Shown here: positions 38,442 to 46,566 of the stretch, in pieces
Layout: the number at the start of each line of letters is the position of its first letter
Position numbering within the stretch: the stretch's first letter is position 1
Source: JAVJSD01 sp040219575
GTDB lineage: Bacteria; Planctomycetota; Planctomycetia; Pirellulales; Pirellulaceae
Assembly (NCBI GenBank): GCA_040219575.1
Contig: JAVJSD010000023.1
Span: 1 to 51,141 of the forward strand
Length of the DNA: 51,141 nucleotides
Direction of reading: 5' to 3'
Notes under the pieces: generated by a model
Seen by the model: the letters and a program-made list of their open reading frames with translations, nothing else
Told to the model about the DNA's origin: nothing
Databases searched by the model: none
Position numbers and translations under genes: made by a program

Positions 38442-39419
38442 ATGAAGCTGCTCATGATGGGCACGGGCCCCTTCGCGGTGCCGACCTTTGAAGCGTTGGT
38501 GGCGAGTTCGCACGACGTGCCGGCGCTCGTCACCCGGCCGACGCCGCCGGCGCGGGGCCGCCGCAAGTCGCCGCCCAACCCCATGCGCGACGCCGCCGAA
38601 CATCACGGCCTGCCGGTCTTGGCTCCCGACGACATCAATAGCGAGCAGGGGCGAGAAATCGTCGCTTCGTTCGCGCCGCAATTGTTGGTGGTGTGCGACT
38701 ACGGCCAGATTCTTTCCAATGAGTGCCTGGCGGTCGCGCATTTGGGGGGCGTGAACCTGCACGCTTCGCTGTTGCCGAAGTATCGCGGCGCCGCCCCCAT
38801 CAACTGGGCCCTGTATGACGGGGAAACCGAGACCGGCGTGACCGTGATTCACATGACGCCGCAACTCGACGCGGGGCCCTGCCTGCTTCAAGTGAGAACG
38901 CCGATCGACCCCGATGAAGATGCGGTGGAGCTTGAACGCCGGCTGGCGCAAATCGGCGCGGAAGCGGTGTTGCGTTCGATCGAGATGCTGGCCGGTTGGG
39001 ACCGCGCGTCGACCATCGGACAACGGCAGGACTCCCGCCTCGCCACCAAGGCGCGGCGCCTCCGCAAGGACGACGCCGCGGTTGATTGGTCGCGCACCGC
39101 CCGTCAGATTCGCGATCAGGTGCGGGCTTTCAAGCCATGGCCGGGCGCCTACACGCATCTGTTGCGTGCAGACGGCGAGCCGTTGCGATTGATTCTCGAC
39201 GCGGTATCGGTCGTCGAGGCGCCGACCGACGCGGAGCAGGAGGCGGCTCCCGGCACGGTCGTGCACGCCGACGGCCGCCGGGTGGAAGTCGCCACCGGCG
39301 CGGGCCTTCTGGCCATCGATCGCATTCAACCGGCCGGCAAACGCGTGATGGAGATCGACGAATTCCTCCGCGGCCACACGATCGAAGCCGGCAACCGTTT
39401 CGGCTCACCCGACGGCTAG
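38442..39419 (+). CDS. fmt: methionyl-tRNA formyltransferase
   Basis: A 325-residue enzyme that adds a formyl group from 10-formyl-tetrahydrofolate to initiator Met-tRNA. Seen: N-terminal MGTGPFAVPTFEALV, the catalytic region NLHASLLPKYRGAAPINWAL with Asn105 and His107, and Asp143 in TPQLDAGPCLLQ. The C-terminal OB-like domain (about 205-315) has WSRTARQIRDQVRAF and ends EFLRGHTIEAGNRFG. The RSKPPPPKGRG-like basic loop reads TRPTPPARGRRKSPPNPMRD. Start at 38442 behind AGAG. The pairing with def is a standard one for formylation and deformylation. Confidence 0.93.
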   Translation: MKLLMMGTGPFAVPTFEALVASSHDVPALVTRPTPPARGRRKSPPNPMRDAAEHHGLPVLAPDDINSEQGREIVASFAPQLLVVCDYGQILSNECLAVAHLGGVNLHASLLPKYRGAAPINWALYDGETETGVTVIHMTPQLDAGPCLLQVRTPIDPDEDAVELERRLAQIGAEAVLRSIEMLAGWDRASTIGQRQDSRLATKARRLRKDDAAVDWSRTARQIRDQVRAFKPWPGAYTHLLRADGEPLRLILDAVSVVEAPTDAEQEAAPGTVVHADGRRVEVATGAGLLAIDRIQPAGKRVMEIDEFLRGHTIEAGNRFGSPDG

Positions 39420-39429
39420 TCCTTCGCGA

Positions 39430-39649
39430 CATGATCTTAAAGTAGCTGAACACGTGAGAGTTCAGCAGTTCGTGACGACGTCTGAGCTTCCAGAAGTCTC
39501 ACGACTTCTGCTACTCGCTTTCCTAGCCGTCACGCGGTACATGATCTTAAAGTAGCTGAACTCGTGAGAGTTCAGCAGTTCGTGACGACGTCTCAGCTTC
39601 CAGAAGTCTCACGACTTCCGCTACTCGCTTTCCTAGCCGTCACGCGGCA
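39430..39649. repeat. 110-base tandem duplication containing repeat copies E and F
   Basis: Two 110-base units (39430-39539 and 39540-39649) differ at only a few positions, so the duplication is recent. Each starts CATGATCTTAAAGTAGCTG and carries a palindromic repeat (39442-39514; 39552-39624): GAACTCGTGAGAGTTC (GAACACGTGAGAGTTC in the first) and GAAGTCTCACGACTTC hairpins, bordered by GTAGC and GCTAC. The loops GTGA and TCAC are again reverse complements. The units lie between fmt and the convergent DUF6807 gene and could act as terminators. Confidence 0.8.
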
Positions 39650-39651
39650 GA

Positions 39652-40959
39652 CTAGGGCGCGTTGTCGACAACCAACGCGGTCAGCGGCTCGGCGTAGTCC
39701 TGCCAATGACGGTCGAGTTGATCGGGCTTCGCATCGCCGTCATGGGTGAGCAAGCGGTAGCGAGAGACGTACGGCTTGTCGCGTCCGATTGCGAACGACT
39801 CGTCGACCATTGGCGAGAAGCAGAAGTACGGTTTGCTGGGGTGCAGCCGCACGGCTTGGGGGAAGCGGAAATTGGCGGGATGGCCAAGCACCGTGATGCC
39901 GCACATCTCCTCACCGACGCGCCCGTGCAGGTCGACCCAGCGAGGCCGCGTGTGATTCCCCTCGGCCCGGCCGTCGCCTTCGCTGGTGAGGAAGTCGCTG
40001 AAGGCGTTGCTCGGTCCGGCCGATGCCAGTCCCTTCGCCTGATCGTCGTACCAGGCCCGATTGCCGCGGAGGGCCAGGCCGCCGTAGTGGTATTTGTTGA
40101 TCACCAGCGGTTCGCTGCCAGCGCTCGATTGCCGCGATTCGAAATCGATGACGAACGGGTCGGCGATGTTGTAGACACGCACGGTCCACGTCTCGTCGAG
40201 CACGGGGCGCGGTGCGTCGGTCTCCGTCGTGTCGAGATGCCGCAGCTTGACGCGGAACTCGCCGAACACGGGCCCCGACGTGATCTGCTCGACGGTCGCA
40301 TGCTCAACCTGCCCGCTCCCCTTGAGTTGGTTCCAGAAGTCGACGTCGTGATCGGCGAAGCTCGTGTTCACCCAGGCGAAAAACAGTCCGTGCTGATGGG
40401 CGTGATCCGGCGGGAAGTCGTCGGTCAGTACGCGGCCCGAGGGGGAGAACAACGGATGCACAAAGCCGCTGCGGCGATAGACGGCCTCGATCGGTTTGGG
40501 CGGCATGGCGACCGCGGTGTGATAGGCCAGCACCGGCTTCTCGCCCACTCGCACGGTGAGCCGGCCCCGATGGTGCGCGACGACCACCTGGGAATCGCTC
40601 GCTGCCGCGACGGCCTCCTCTCGCTTTCCATCGACCGCCGTGATTTCGTACCGCCGCGTCGAGCCGGCCGACATTTCGCCGCGCGCGATCCAAACCAGCC
40701 GCGGCCGCTTGCCCGTGATGCGCTGTACGGGCACGAGTGCGTCGTTGTCGAGCTGTCGCAGGTAAAACGACGTCGCATCGCGGAGCGACTCGGGAATCGG
40801 AAATTCCACGATCGCGTCGAACCGCGTGTGCTTTCCCGCCGCGACTTCGACGACGATCGACGGTGGTTTCGCCTGGGGCTCGGCGCCGGCGCAGAACGTT
40901 GCGGCGAACGCGCCGCCGATTGCGAAGCAGAGAAGGCGATTCACAGGTCGCGCATGCAT
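39652..40959 (-). CDS. secreted DUF6807 ('PmoA') family protein
   Basis: A 435-residue protein with a signal peptide (RLLCFAIGGAFAATFCAGAE). The body has the DUF6807 pattern: FVHPLFSPSGRVLTDDFPPD, HAHQHGLFFAWV, INKYHYGGLALRG, and a closing PYFCFSPMVDESFAIG. Databases call this family 'methane oxygenase PmoA', a misnomer: it has no similarity to the membrane methane monooxygenase. Many planctomycetes carry several copies, often near sugar or glycoside genes; function is unknown. Start chosen at the ATG at 40959, which gives the best signal peptide; ribosome site weak. Confidence 0.8.
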   Translation of the reverse strand: MHARPVNRLLCFAIGGAFAATFCAGAEPQAKPPSIVVEVAAGKHTRFDAIVEFPIPESLRDATSFYLRQLDNDALVPVQRITGKRPRLVWIARGEMSAGSTRRYEITAVDGKREEAVAAASDSQVVVAHHRGRLTVRVGEKPVLAYHTAVAMPPKPIEAVYRRSGFVHPLFSPSGRVLTDDFPPDHAHQHGLFFAWVNTSFADHDVDFWNQLKGSGQVEHATVEQITSGPVFGEFRVKLRHLDTTETDAPRPVLDETWTVRVYNIADPFVIDFESRQSSAGSEPLVINKYHYGGLALRGNRAWYDDQAKGLASAGPSNAFSDFLTSEGDGRAEGNHTRPRWVDLHGRVGEEMCGITVLGHPANFRFPQAVRLHPSKPYFCFSPMVDESFAIGRDKPYVSRYRLLTHDGDAKPDQLDRHWQDYAEPLTALVVDNAP

Positions 40960-41038
40960 GGCGAGGCTCGAGAAGGTGCAGGAAGCCGAAACCGCCATCC
41001 TACTCGCAAACCGGGACGACGGCGACAAACGCGGCCCG

Positions 41039-41791
41039 CTACTTTTCGGGCGAGGCGAGATCCCGCACCTTGTAGACGCGCGTGACGAGATTCGCGTCCA
41101 GGACGTCGGTCGTGGTCAGTTGCAGGGTCTCGTCGCGCACCCAGTATCCCATATCGAACTCGCGAAGCATGATCCGCAGCGCCGAACGAAGCGAGACGCC
41201 CTCGATGTGTTGCGTGATGGGCTCGTCGACGCCGATGCCCACGTCGTCCATTGCGCGGCGGTCGAGCACGATCGGAATCTTATGCCGATCGGCCAGTGCG
41301 GCGACGACGTCGTTGATCGGAGTCTCCTGGAAGTTGAGATCGGTCTTCTCCGACAGCACCGCCTCGATCCGCCGCCGCGCCTCGACCTCCGCTTCCGACT
41401 CGACCACCAGCGACGCCGGGAGCTTCTCCTCCGGCCGCTCCTTGGGAGGCGTCATGTCGCGGCCCGCCTCCTGCTCACGCCGGGCCTTGCGGAATACACG
41501 GATCAGCGTCTCGATCTGTTCGTGCACTTGCGGCGTCTGCGAGACGACGATCACTCCCCACTCGTCGACAGGCTGAATGCTGCCGGGGCCGCCGACTTCG
41601 TCCCAGGTGTCGGGCGCCGCCGTGGACCTGATCAAGTCCATCAATGTGTCGAACCTCGAAGGCTCCGCGAGAGGCGCGGGCGCGTAGCCCACGCCGAACT
41701 GCCCTCGCGCGGTTCCAGCCAGTCCGCCGGCCAAGAAGAACAGTAATGTCAGGCTGAGGATCGCTTCGCGTCGCAGGGGATGCAGGTTCAT
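41039..41791 (-). CDS. secreted protein with STN/secretin-N-like modules
   Basis: A 250-residue exported protein (signal peptide LSLTLLFFLAGGLAGTARG). Two short alpha-beta modules are seen. The first (about 48-105) reads LMDLIRSTAAPDTWDEVGGP ... VDEWGVIVVSQTPQVHEQIE. The second (about 150-235) reads VLSEKTDLNFQETPINDVVA ... LRSALRIMLREFDMGYWVRD, as in STN and secretin N domains of outer-membrane systems. A charged linker joins them. No transmembrane barrel follows, so it is not a full secretin. Such free proteins are frequent in planctomycetes, with unknown function. Start at 41791 behind GGGAGGAAG. Confidence 0.65.
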   Translation of the reverse strand: MNLHPLRREAILSLTLLFFLAGGLAGTARGQFGVGYAPAPLAEPSRFDTLMDLIRSTAAPDTWDEVGGPGSIQPVDEWGVIVVSQTPQVHEQIETLIRVFRKARREQEAGRDMTPPKERPEEKLPASLVVESEAEVEARRRIEAVLSEKTDLNFQETPINDVVAALADRHKIPIVLDRRAMDDVGIGVDEPITQHIEGVSLRSALRIMLREFDMGYWVRDETLQLTTTDVLDANLVTRVYKVRDLASPEK

Positions 41792-41968
41792 CAACTCTTC
41801 CTCCCATCGCATTTCATAAGATTCGCCGGCTTACTTGTTGAGCTTACGTAAATCGCCGATCATGACAAGCAAAATGCGGCGAGCGCAAATGTTTCCGACC
41901 ACATGCACCGCCGTTGATAATCGCCGACGTGACGCACCTAATTCAATGAATCATGAGACGTAATCGCC

Positions 41969-42448
41969 ATGAATGCTCCTCCGTTTGACATCGAAAAGGC
42001 GCACCGCTGGTTCGCAGTGGAGTTCAACAATCGGGCGTGGGATCTGATCGAGGCCGAGTCGAGAACCGCCCAGCAGGAGCAGGATCTGATTCACGCCGCC
42101 CACGCTTCGACGTACCACTGGCGACAGATCGGCACGTCGCTGCATTACTTGCGTGCGCTGACGTTGTTGGCCAGCGCCTACAACGTCGTCGGCGACTACT
42201 CCGGCGGTCTGCGGTACGCCAACGACGCTCTGGCGATGCTCGCAAAGGACGACCTGGAGGATACGCCGTTCGACCGCGCCGTAACCTATGCCTGCGTCGC
42301 CCGAGCCAACGCCGGGCTGGGCAAGACGGATCAGGCCCGGCAGGACAAACAGCGCGCCCGCGACGAGGCGGCCAAGCTGGAAGACGTCGCCGACCGCCAG
42401 GTGTTCGACGACTTGCTCAACGCCGGCGAGTGGCACGGCGTGGAGTGA
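41969..42448 (+). CDS. small helical repeat (TPR-like) protein
   Basis: A 159-residue cytosolic protein with helix-turn-helix repeats similar to tetratricopeptide motifs: FNNRAWDLIEAESRTAQQEQ, HYLRALTLLASAYNVVGDYS, GGLRYANDALAMLA, and AVTYACVARANAGLGKTDQA. Such repeats bind partner proteins. There is no catalytic motif. It is convergent with dnaA across a purine/pyrimidine inverted repeat (42457-42580). Function unknown. Confidence 0.65.
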   Translation: MNAPPFDIEKAHRWFAVEFNNRAWDLIEAESRTAQQEQDLIHAAHASTYHWRQIGTSLHYLRALTLLASAYNVVGDYSGGLRYANDALAMLAKDDLEDTPFDRAVTYACVARANAGLGKTDQARQDKQRARDEAAKLEDVADRQVFDDLLNAGEWHGVE

Positions 42449-42456
42449 GGGCGGGG

Positions 42457-42580
42457 GGCGGAAGGCAAAAGGTAAAAGGTAAAAGGTAGAAGTGAAAAGG
42501 CAAAGGTGAACTCGACGCTGCGGCAACGCAATAAATCGATGCTTCTTTACCTTTTACCCTTTTTGCTCTTACCTTCCGCC
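42457..42580. repeat. purine-rich/pyrimidine-rich inverted repeat between convergent genes
   Basis: The left arm (42457-42491) is built from GGTAAAAGGTAAAAGG units and starts GGCGGAAGGCAAAAGG. The right arm (42542-42580) is its imperfect reverse complement (CTTTACCTTTTACCC ... ACCTTCCGCC). It separates the TPR-like gene from dnaA, both ending here. It could fold as a large hairpin, stop transcription from both sides or form an unusual triplex-prone DNA tract. Confidence 0.6.
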
Positions 42581-42617
42581 GCTTGCCTTCCGCCTTGTAG
42601 CTTCCGCACCGCGGGTC

Positions 42618-44072
42618 TCATCCGCACCGCAGTCGCGTTTCGATCCGGCGGATGGCGTCGTCGGCGCGGCAGACGCCGTGGGCGAGTTGTAGCTCCGCCC
42701 CTTCCGCCCGCCAGGCGTTGACTTTTTTCTCCGCCGAGATGACGGTGCTGTGGCTGCGACGGCCGAAGTGCCGGCCGATCTCGGAAAAGGCGGCCCGGGT
42801 GTACTTGCGGGCCAGCCACATCGCCAACATCCGCGGCTGGCTGGCGCCGCGCGACTTTCCGGCCGATTGCAGCGTCTCCGGTTCCACGCCGAACACGTCG
42901 CAGACGGCCCGCTCCACATCGGCCAGGCGCACGACCTTTTGAGTCGATTGGAAGATGTCGGTCAGCGCCTTCTCGGCCAGGTGCACGCTGATCGGTTGCC
43001 GCAGGGCCTCGCTGCTGGCTTGCAGGCGGTGTACCGCGCCGGCGAGCACGCGGGCGTCGCCATTGAGCCGGTCGGCCAGCAGGGCGAAGGTCTCTTCGTC
43101 GATGGCGGCGCCGCAGCGGGCGGCGATCTTCCGCAACACGCCCAGTCGCGTCTCGCCGTCGAGCGGTTCGATATTGCAGACCAGTCCGCCGGTGAGGCGG
43201 GCGGCGATCTCCGGGCCGAGCGCCGAGAGCTCCGTCGGCGGCCGATCGGCGGCCAGCACCAGTTGGCGTCCATGGCGAATAAACGTATCAATCGTGTGGA
43301 TCAGTTCGACGACGGTCGCCTTCTTGCCCACGAAGAACTGCACGTCGTCGATCAGCAACAGGTCGGCGTCGCGGTATTTGCGGCGGAAGTTGGGCAGTCC
43401 GCTGCCGCGCAGCGCTTCGATGAAGTAGGTCGTGAACTGTTCGGCCGAAAGCATCACCACCCGTTGCTTGGGCGATTTCCGGCGGGCCAACGACCAGACG
43501 CCCTCGAGCAGGTGCGTCTTGCCGCAGCCCGTGGGACCGCAAAAGAACACCGGCGACACCTCGCCGAGTCGGCGCACGGTCGATTCGGCGACCGTATAGG
43601 CCAATCGATTGCCATCGCCAACAACGTAGGATGCCAAGGATGCAAAACGCCGCGTCGAGGAAGTCGGCGACGCAGGGGCGAAGGGCGTCGTCGACGTGAG
43701 GGGAAAGTGAGGCGCCGGCGTCGAGGAAGACGCGGCGCCGACGGCCTGCGTGCTGTCGGCCATCGCGTCCACCTTCACGTCGACCAGGGAGCAAGTGGAT
43801 CCCGCCGGCTCAATCAACATTGTATCGAGTTCGAATTCGACCGCGACCTGACCTCCCAAGACCTGCGCGGCGGATTCGGCCAAGTCGCGGCGGAAGCTCG
43901 TCCGCAGCCGTTCGAGTGTGAAGGATTCACCAGCCGCTACGACCAGCGCCCCATCTTTCATGTCCATGCGAACCCGATCGCCGAACCAAAGATCGAACCG
44001 ATCCTGACCGATGCGCTTGATGAGTGTAGACCGTAGCACCGACGCGATCTCCTTATCATCATCCCTGGTCAC
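42618..44072 (-). CDS. dnaA: chromosomal replication initiator DnaA
   Basis: A 484-residue AAA+ protein. N-terminal domain I (1-85) has IGQDRFDLWFGD. A Ser/Thr/Pro-rich linker (about 105-142) follows. The ATPase has Walker A GPTGCGKTH (179-187), Walker B LLLIDDVQFFVGKKA, and sensor motifs. The C-terminal DNA-binding domain contains MWLARKYTRAAFSEIGRHF and the signature FGRRSHSTVISAEKKV; most bacteria have RDHTTV here, so the usual Asp is Ser. GTG start at 44072 behind GTAGGAAG. dnaN and gyrB are not adjacent and no cluster of TTATCCACA boxes was seen, so this is not clearly the origin. A TTGACA promoter lies about 180 bases upstream. Confidence 0.9.
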   Translation of the reverse strand: MTRDDDKEIASVLRSTLIKRIGQDRFDLWFGDRVRMDMKDGALVVAAGESFTLERLRTSFRRDLAESAAQVLGGQVAVEFELDTMLIEPAGSTCSLVDVKVDAMADSTQAVGAASSSTPAPHFPLTSTTPFAPASPTSSTRRFASLASYVVGDGNRLAYTVAESTVRRLGEVSPVFFCGPTGCGKTHLLEGVWSLARRKSPKQRVVMLSAEQFTTYFIEALRGSGLPNFRRKYRDADLLLIDDVQFFVGKKATVVELIHTIDTFIRHGRQLVLAADRPPTELSALGPEIAARLTGGLVCNIEPLDGETRLGVLRKIAARCGAAIDEETFALLADRLNGDARVLAGAVHRLQASSEALRQPISVHLAEKALTDIFQSTQKVVRLADVERAVCDVFGVEPETLQSAGKSRGASQPRMLAMWLARKYTRAAFSEIGRHFGRRSHSTVISAEKKVNAWRAEGAELQLAHGVCRADDAIRRIETRLRCG

Positions 44073-44091
44073 AATGCAACGCTTCCTACGC

Positions 44092-44151
44092 GCATTCCGC
44101 TCGCGCGGAATGTATCACCTTCTTGGTGTACCGGGAGCGCGATTCGCTCCC
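44092..44151 (-). promoter_or_regulatory. hairpins in the dnaA mRNA leader
   Basis: Three short stems sit just before the dnaA start. GCATTCCGC (44092-44100) pairs with GCGGAATG (44105-44112). CACC (44116-44119) pairs with GGTG (44125-44128). GGGAGCG (44133-44139) pairs exactly with CGCTCCC (44145-44151). The nearest stem lies about ten bases upstream of the ribosome binding site. They suggest control at the RNA level; no known riboswitch class is recognised. Confidence 0.4.
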
Positions 44152-44163
44152 TGCCGGAGCTGC

Positions 44164-44211
44164 TTAGACGGCAGCACTCGATGCCACATGAGAGGCGATC
44201 TTGGGCCGCAT
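44164..44211 (-). CDS. possible 15-residue leader peptide upstream of dnaA
   Basis: A short frame, ATG at 44211 to TAA at 44164, encodes MRPKIASHVASSAAV inside the predicted dnaA leader. No strong ribosome binding site is seen. It may be chance; listed because it lies between the promoter and the leader hairpins. Confidence 0.2.
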   Translation of the reverse strand: MRPKIASHVASSAAV

Positions 44212-44252
44212 TGCCGCGATCGCCGTGAATTGAACCGTAACCGTGTGGCGTG

Positions 44253-44280
44253 ATTTTACGGCTGCTAGCAGGCCTGTCAA
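44253..44280 (-). promoter_or_regulatory. promoter for dnaA
   Basis: On the minus strand, TTGACA (44280-44275) is a perfect -35 box, followed after 16 bases by TAAAAT (44258-44253), a five-of-six match to the -10 box. Transcription would start near 44246, giving a leader of about 175 bases to the GTG at 44072. This is the best sigma-70-type promoter in the window. The rest of the 455-base gap 44073-44527 holds the leader elements and no other gene. Confidence 0.6.
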
Positions 44281-44527
44281 ACCGTCGCACGAAGACGAGG
44301 TGAAGAATTTCCCGACTTCTTCACAAACCCCGGGAAAAACCGCGAAAAATTCTCCCGCTCGTCGCGCCGCGATGGTGGAATTCGGCGACTCGCGGGCGGC
44401 GTTGGTCGTGGAAAAACTGTCTCGCCGAACGACCCTTGGTGGTGGGTGGGAACCGGTCGTTCGCGGCAACTGCTTGCGGCCCTTTGGGAAACGACGCGCC
44501 TTCGCCGACGGCGCACGTTGGACAGCC

Positions 44528-45487
44528 TTAAGACGCGCGACGGAAGACTTTCAAAAACACCCTCCGTTGGTCCCAAGCCACGAACCGCGCCGCTTGGTAC
44601 ATCGCCAGCGCGGGGGCGTTCTCGGCGTCGACCGCCAACACCAGGCGTTCGCGGCCCGCGCGTGCCGCCAGGCGCTGCGCCTGGCGCGCGACCGCCAGTC
44701 CGTGCTGCTTGCCGCGCGCTTCCGGCACGATGCCCATGTAAACCAACTCCCACTGATTCTCCTGGGGATGGTCGGCCAACAGCAAACACCCGATATCGCG
44801 CTGCTCGTGCCGCACGATCAGCCAACGTTGCGAATCGAAGACGCCCGTATGGCGATGGCCGATCAGCACGTCGTCGATGGCCCGCAGGCCGTCGAGCGCG
44901 GGACAGTCGAGCGTTTGCCGGTAGGTTTGCTCCACCACGTCGGCCAATCGCTGGTGATTGCCCGCGTGATAGGCCTCGAACTGCAATGCGCGCTCGTCGT
45001 CACCGTCGCCGAAGTCGTCTTCCCCACAAGTCACGCGGGAATCTTCCAGCGAGGCCGCCATGTAGCAGACGTCGGCGATGCGGCGGTAACCGCTGGCTCG
45101 CAGGCGCGCTTCGGCGGGCGTGGCCTTGTTGGGGAGTGACGCCTGCGCAAGACAAACGTCGTGCTGCTCGAACCAGCGGTCGATCGCCTCGTGAAGCCGC
45201 AGCGCGGTCGATTCCGACTCGCCCGGAGTCAGTTGGGCGGCCCACAACAGGCCGGTTCCGCCGGGCGACACCTGTCCCCAGGAGGCCCCCACGATGCGGT
45301 CGCCGCGCCGCGCTTCGAGCAGGCCCTCGAGCGACAGCCGTCCCTGCTGGGCCGTGGCGAGCGTGGCCGCCACCTGTCCCACGCGGTGCGACGGATCCGA
45401 TTCGGCGAACAGCAGCCACAGCGCCCGCGATCGGTTCGCGGAGGCGACGATTTCGGCCGGCGTTTGCGTGCTGGGGGGGGGTGACAT
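44528..45487 (-). CDS. GNAT-family acetyltransferase with a C9 tract after the start
   Basis: A 319-residue cytosolic protein. The C-terminal half has GNAT motifs: WELVYMGIVPEARGKQHGLA with the CoA loop R-G-K-Q-H-G, and VDAENAPALAMYQAARFVAW. The N-terminal half is a second, worn acetyltransferase-like domain (LSLEGLLEARRGDRIVGASW). Substrate unknown. The gene begins ATG-TCA followed by nine C residues (45473-45481 on the plus strand), so slippage by one base would stop translation early. No strong ribosome binding site is visible. It lies upstream of dnaA on the same strand. Confidence 0.75.
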   Translation of the reverse strand: MSPPPSTQTPAEIVASANRSRALWLLFAESDPSHRVGQVAATLATAQQGRLSLEGLLEARRGDRIVGASWGQVSPGGTGLLWAAQLTPGESESTALRLHEAIDRWFEQHDVCLAQASLPNKATPAEARLRASGYRRIADVCYMAASLEDSRVTCGEDDFGDGDDERALQFEAYHAGNHQRLADVVEQTYRQTLDCPALDGLRAIDDVLIGHRHTGVFDSQRWLIVRHEQRDIGCLLLADHPQENQWELVYMGIVPEARGKQHGLAVARQAQRLAARAGRERLVLAVDAENAPALAMYQAARFVAWDQRRVFLKVFRRAS

Positions 45488-45540
45488 CAGGGCTGAGAAT
45501 AGCAGAAGCGTCCCGATTGGGCAGCAGGAATTGGGGAGAC

Positions 45541-45549
45541 TGGTATAAT
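45541..45549 (+). promoter_or_regulatory. extended -10 promoter for the PDZ protein gene
   Basis: TGGTATAAT at 45541-45549 is a perfect extended -10 element (TGnTATAAT). No good -35 box is needed for this type and none is clear. Transcription would start near 45556, giving a leader of about 40 bases. Confidence 0.55.
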
Positions 45550-45596
45550 GATCGGTCCTGGCAGCGACCGCACGAAACCCGCACAAGGAATTCGCC

Positions 45597-46550
45597 ATGA
45601 AACGCGTTCTGCTCAGCAATCTGGTCATGCTGTCGTGTCTGCTGCTGCCGGGGTTGGGGGTCTGCCGCGCCGTCTTCGCCCAAGCGTCGCTCGACGAATT
45701 GGAAAAGCGGCTCGAAGCGTTGCCCAAGACCCCCGTCGGACCTGCCCCCGTCGGACCTGCCGGCGCCGCCGCGGAGCCGGGATATCTCGGTTTGGTCGGC
45801 GGCGATACGCTCGTCGAGAACGGCGTGCAGGTGGTGGCCGTCTCGGGCGGCGGACCCGCCGCGAGGGCCGGCGTCGCGGAAAACGACGTCATCACGGCCA
45901 TCAACGGCGCGCCGATTCGCAATCTGGACGACATGGGACGCATGTTGGATTCCGCCGCGGCCGGGCAGGAAATCGAACTGGAATTGCTCAAGGGCGAGCG
46001 GAAAGTGAAAGTTCGCGCCACGCTGTCGCGCCGTCCGGGAGCGAAGCCCTCTCCGCTGGTGATCGAATCGCGGCCGACGTTGGGCGCGACGGTCACCCCG
46101 CTCACTCCCGCCTTGCGTGAGAAGTTCCGCTTGGGCGTGGCGTCGGGCGCCGTGGTCGACACCGTCCAGGAAGGTTCGCCCGCCGCCGCGGCCGGCCTGG
46201 TTCCCGGCGCGGCGATTGTGGCGCTCGACGGCCGGCGGATCGACACGCCCGAGCAGTTGGCCGCCAGCCTCGCGGCGCTGGCGATCGGGCAGGAAGTCGA
46301 GCTGGCCTTTTACGTCGGCGGCGACCTGCACCGCGAGAAGGCCCGACTCGCCGCCGCGACGCCCGCGGGATTTGCCGGCGACGTGCCGCGTGACGACGCT
46401 TCCCCGGAACGCCGCGAAGTCGCCCGACCGGCGTTCGATTCTCCCGCGGAAGAACTCACCGCTCTGCGACGCGAGTTGGCCGAACTGCAAGCGCAGATGG
46501 CCGAACTGCAGCGCCGCCTTGAAGCGGCCGAAGCCCGACTGCCGAAGTAG
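45597..46550 (+). CDS. exported protein with two PDZ domains and a C-terminal coiled coil
   Basis: A 317-residue protein with a signal peptide (about 1-29). A PVGPAPVGPAGA stretch comes from a 15-base direct repeat (about 45730-45760). PDZ domain 1 (about 60-150) has GYLGLVGGD, GPAARAGVAENDVITAINGA and a following strand-helix. PDZ domain 2 (about 155-245) has GAVVDTVQEGSPAAAAGLVP, GAAIVALDGRRI. The end (about 290-317) is a leucine heptad coil, LTALRRELAELQAQMAELQR. There is no protease domain, unlike HtrA/DegP proteins with which the PDZ pair is shared, so it is probably a periplasmic adaptor. ATG at 45597 behind AAGGA. Confidence 0.78.
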   Translation: MKRVLLSNLVMLSCLLLPGLGVCRAVFAQASLDELEKRLEALPKTPVGPAPVGPAGAAAEPGYLGLVGGDTLVENGVQVVAVSGGGPAARAGVAENDVITAINGAPIRNLDDMGRMLDSAAAGQEIELELLKGERKVKVRATLSRRPGAKPSPLVIESRPTLGATVTPLTPALREKFRLGVASGAVVDTVQEGSPAAAAGLVPGAAIVALDGRRIDTPEQLAASLAALAIGQEVELAFYVGGDLHREKARLAAATPAGFAGDVPRDDASPERREVARPAFDSPAEELTALRRELAELQAQMAELQRRLEAAEARLPK

Positions 46551-46566
46551 GCGGGCTTCGGCGGCG

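Noticed and set aside
39652..40959. Methane monooxygenase subunit PmoA
   Set aside because: The database name of this family is misleading; the protein is soluble and exported and has no membrane helices or copper motif of PmoA.
44073..44527. Chromosomal origin next to dnaA
   Set aside because: No cluster of DnaA boxes, no AT-rich unwinding stretch and no dnaN or gyrB nearby were seen.
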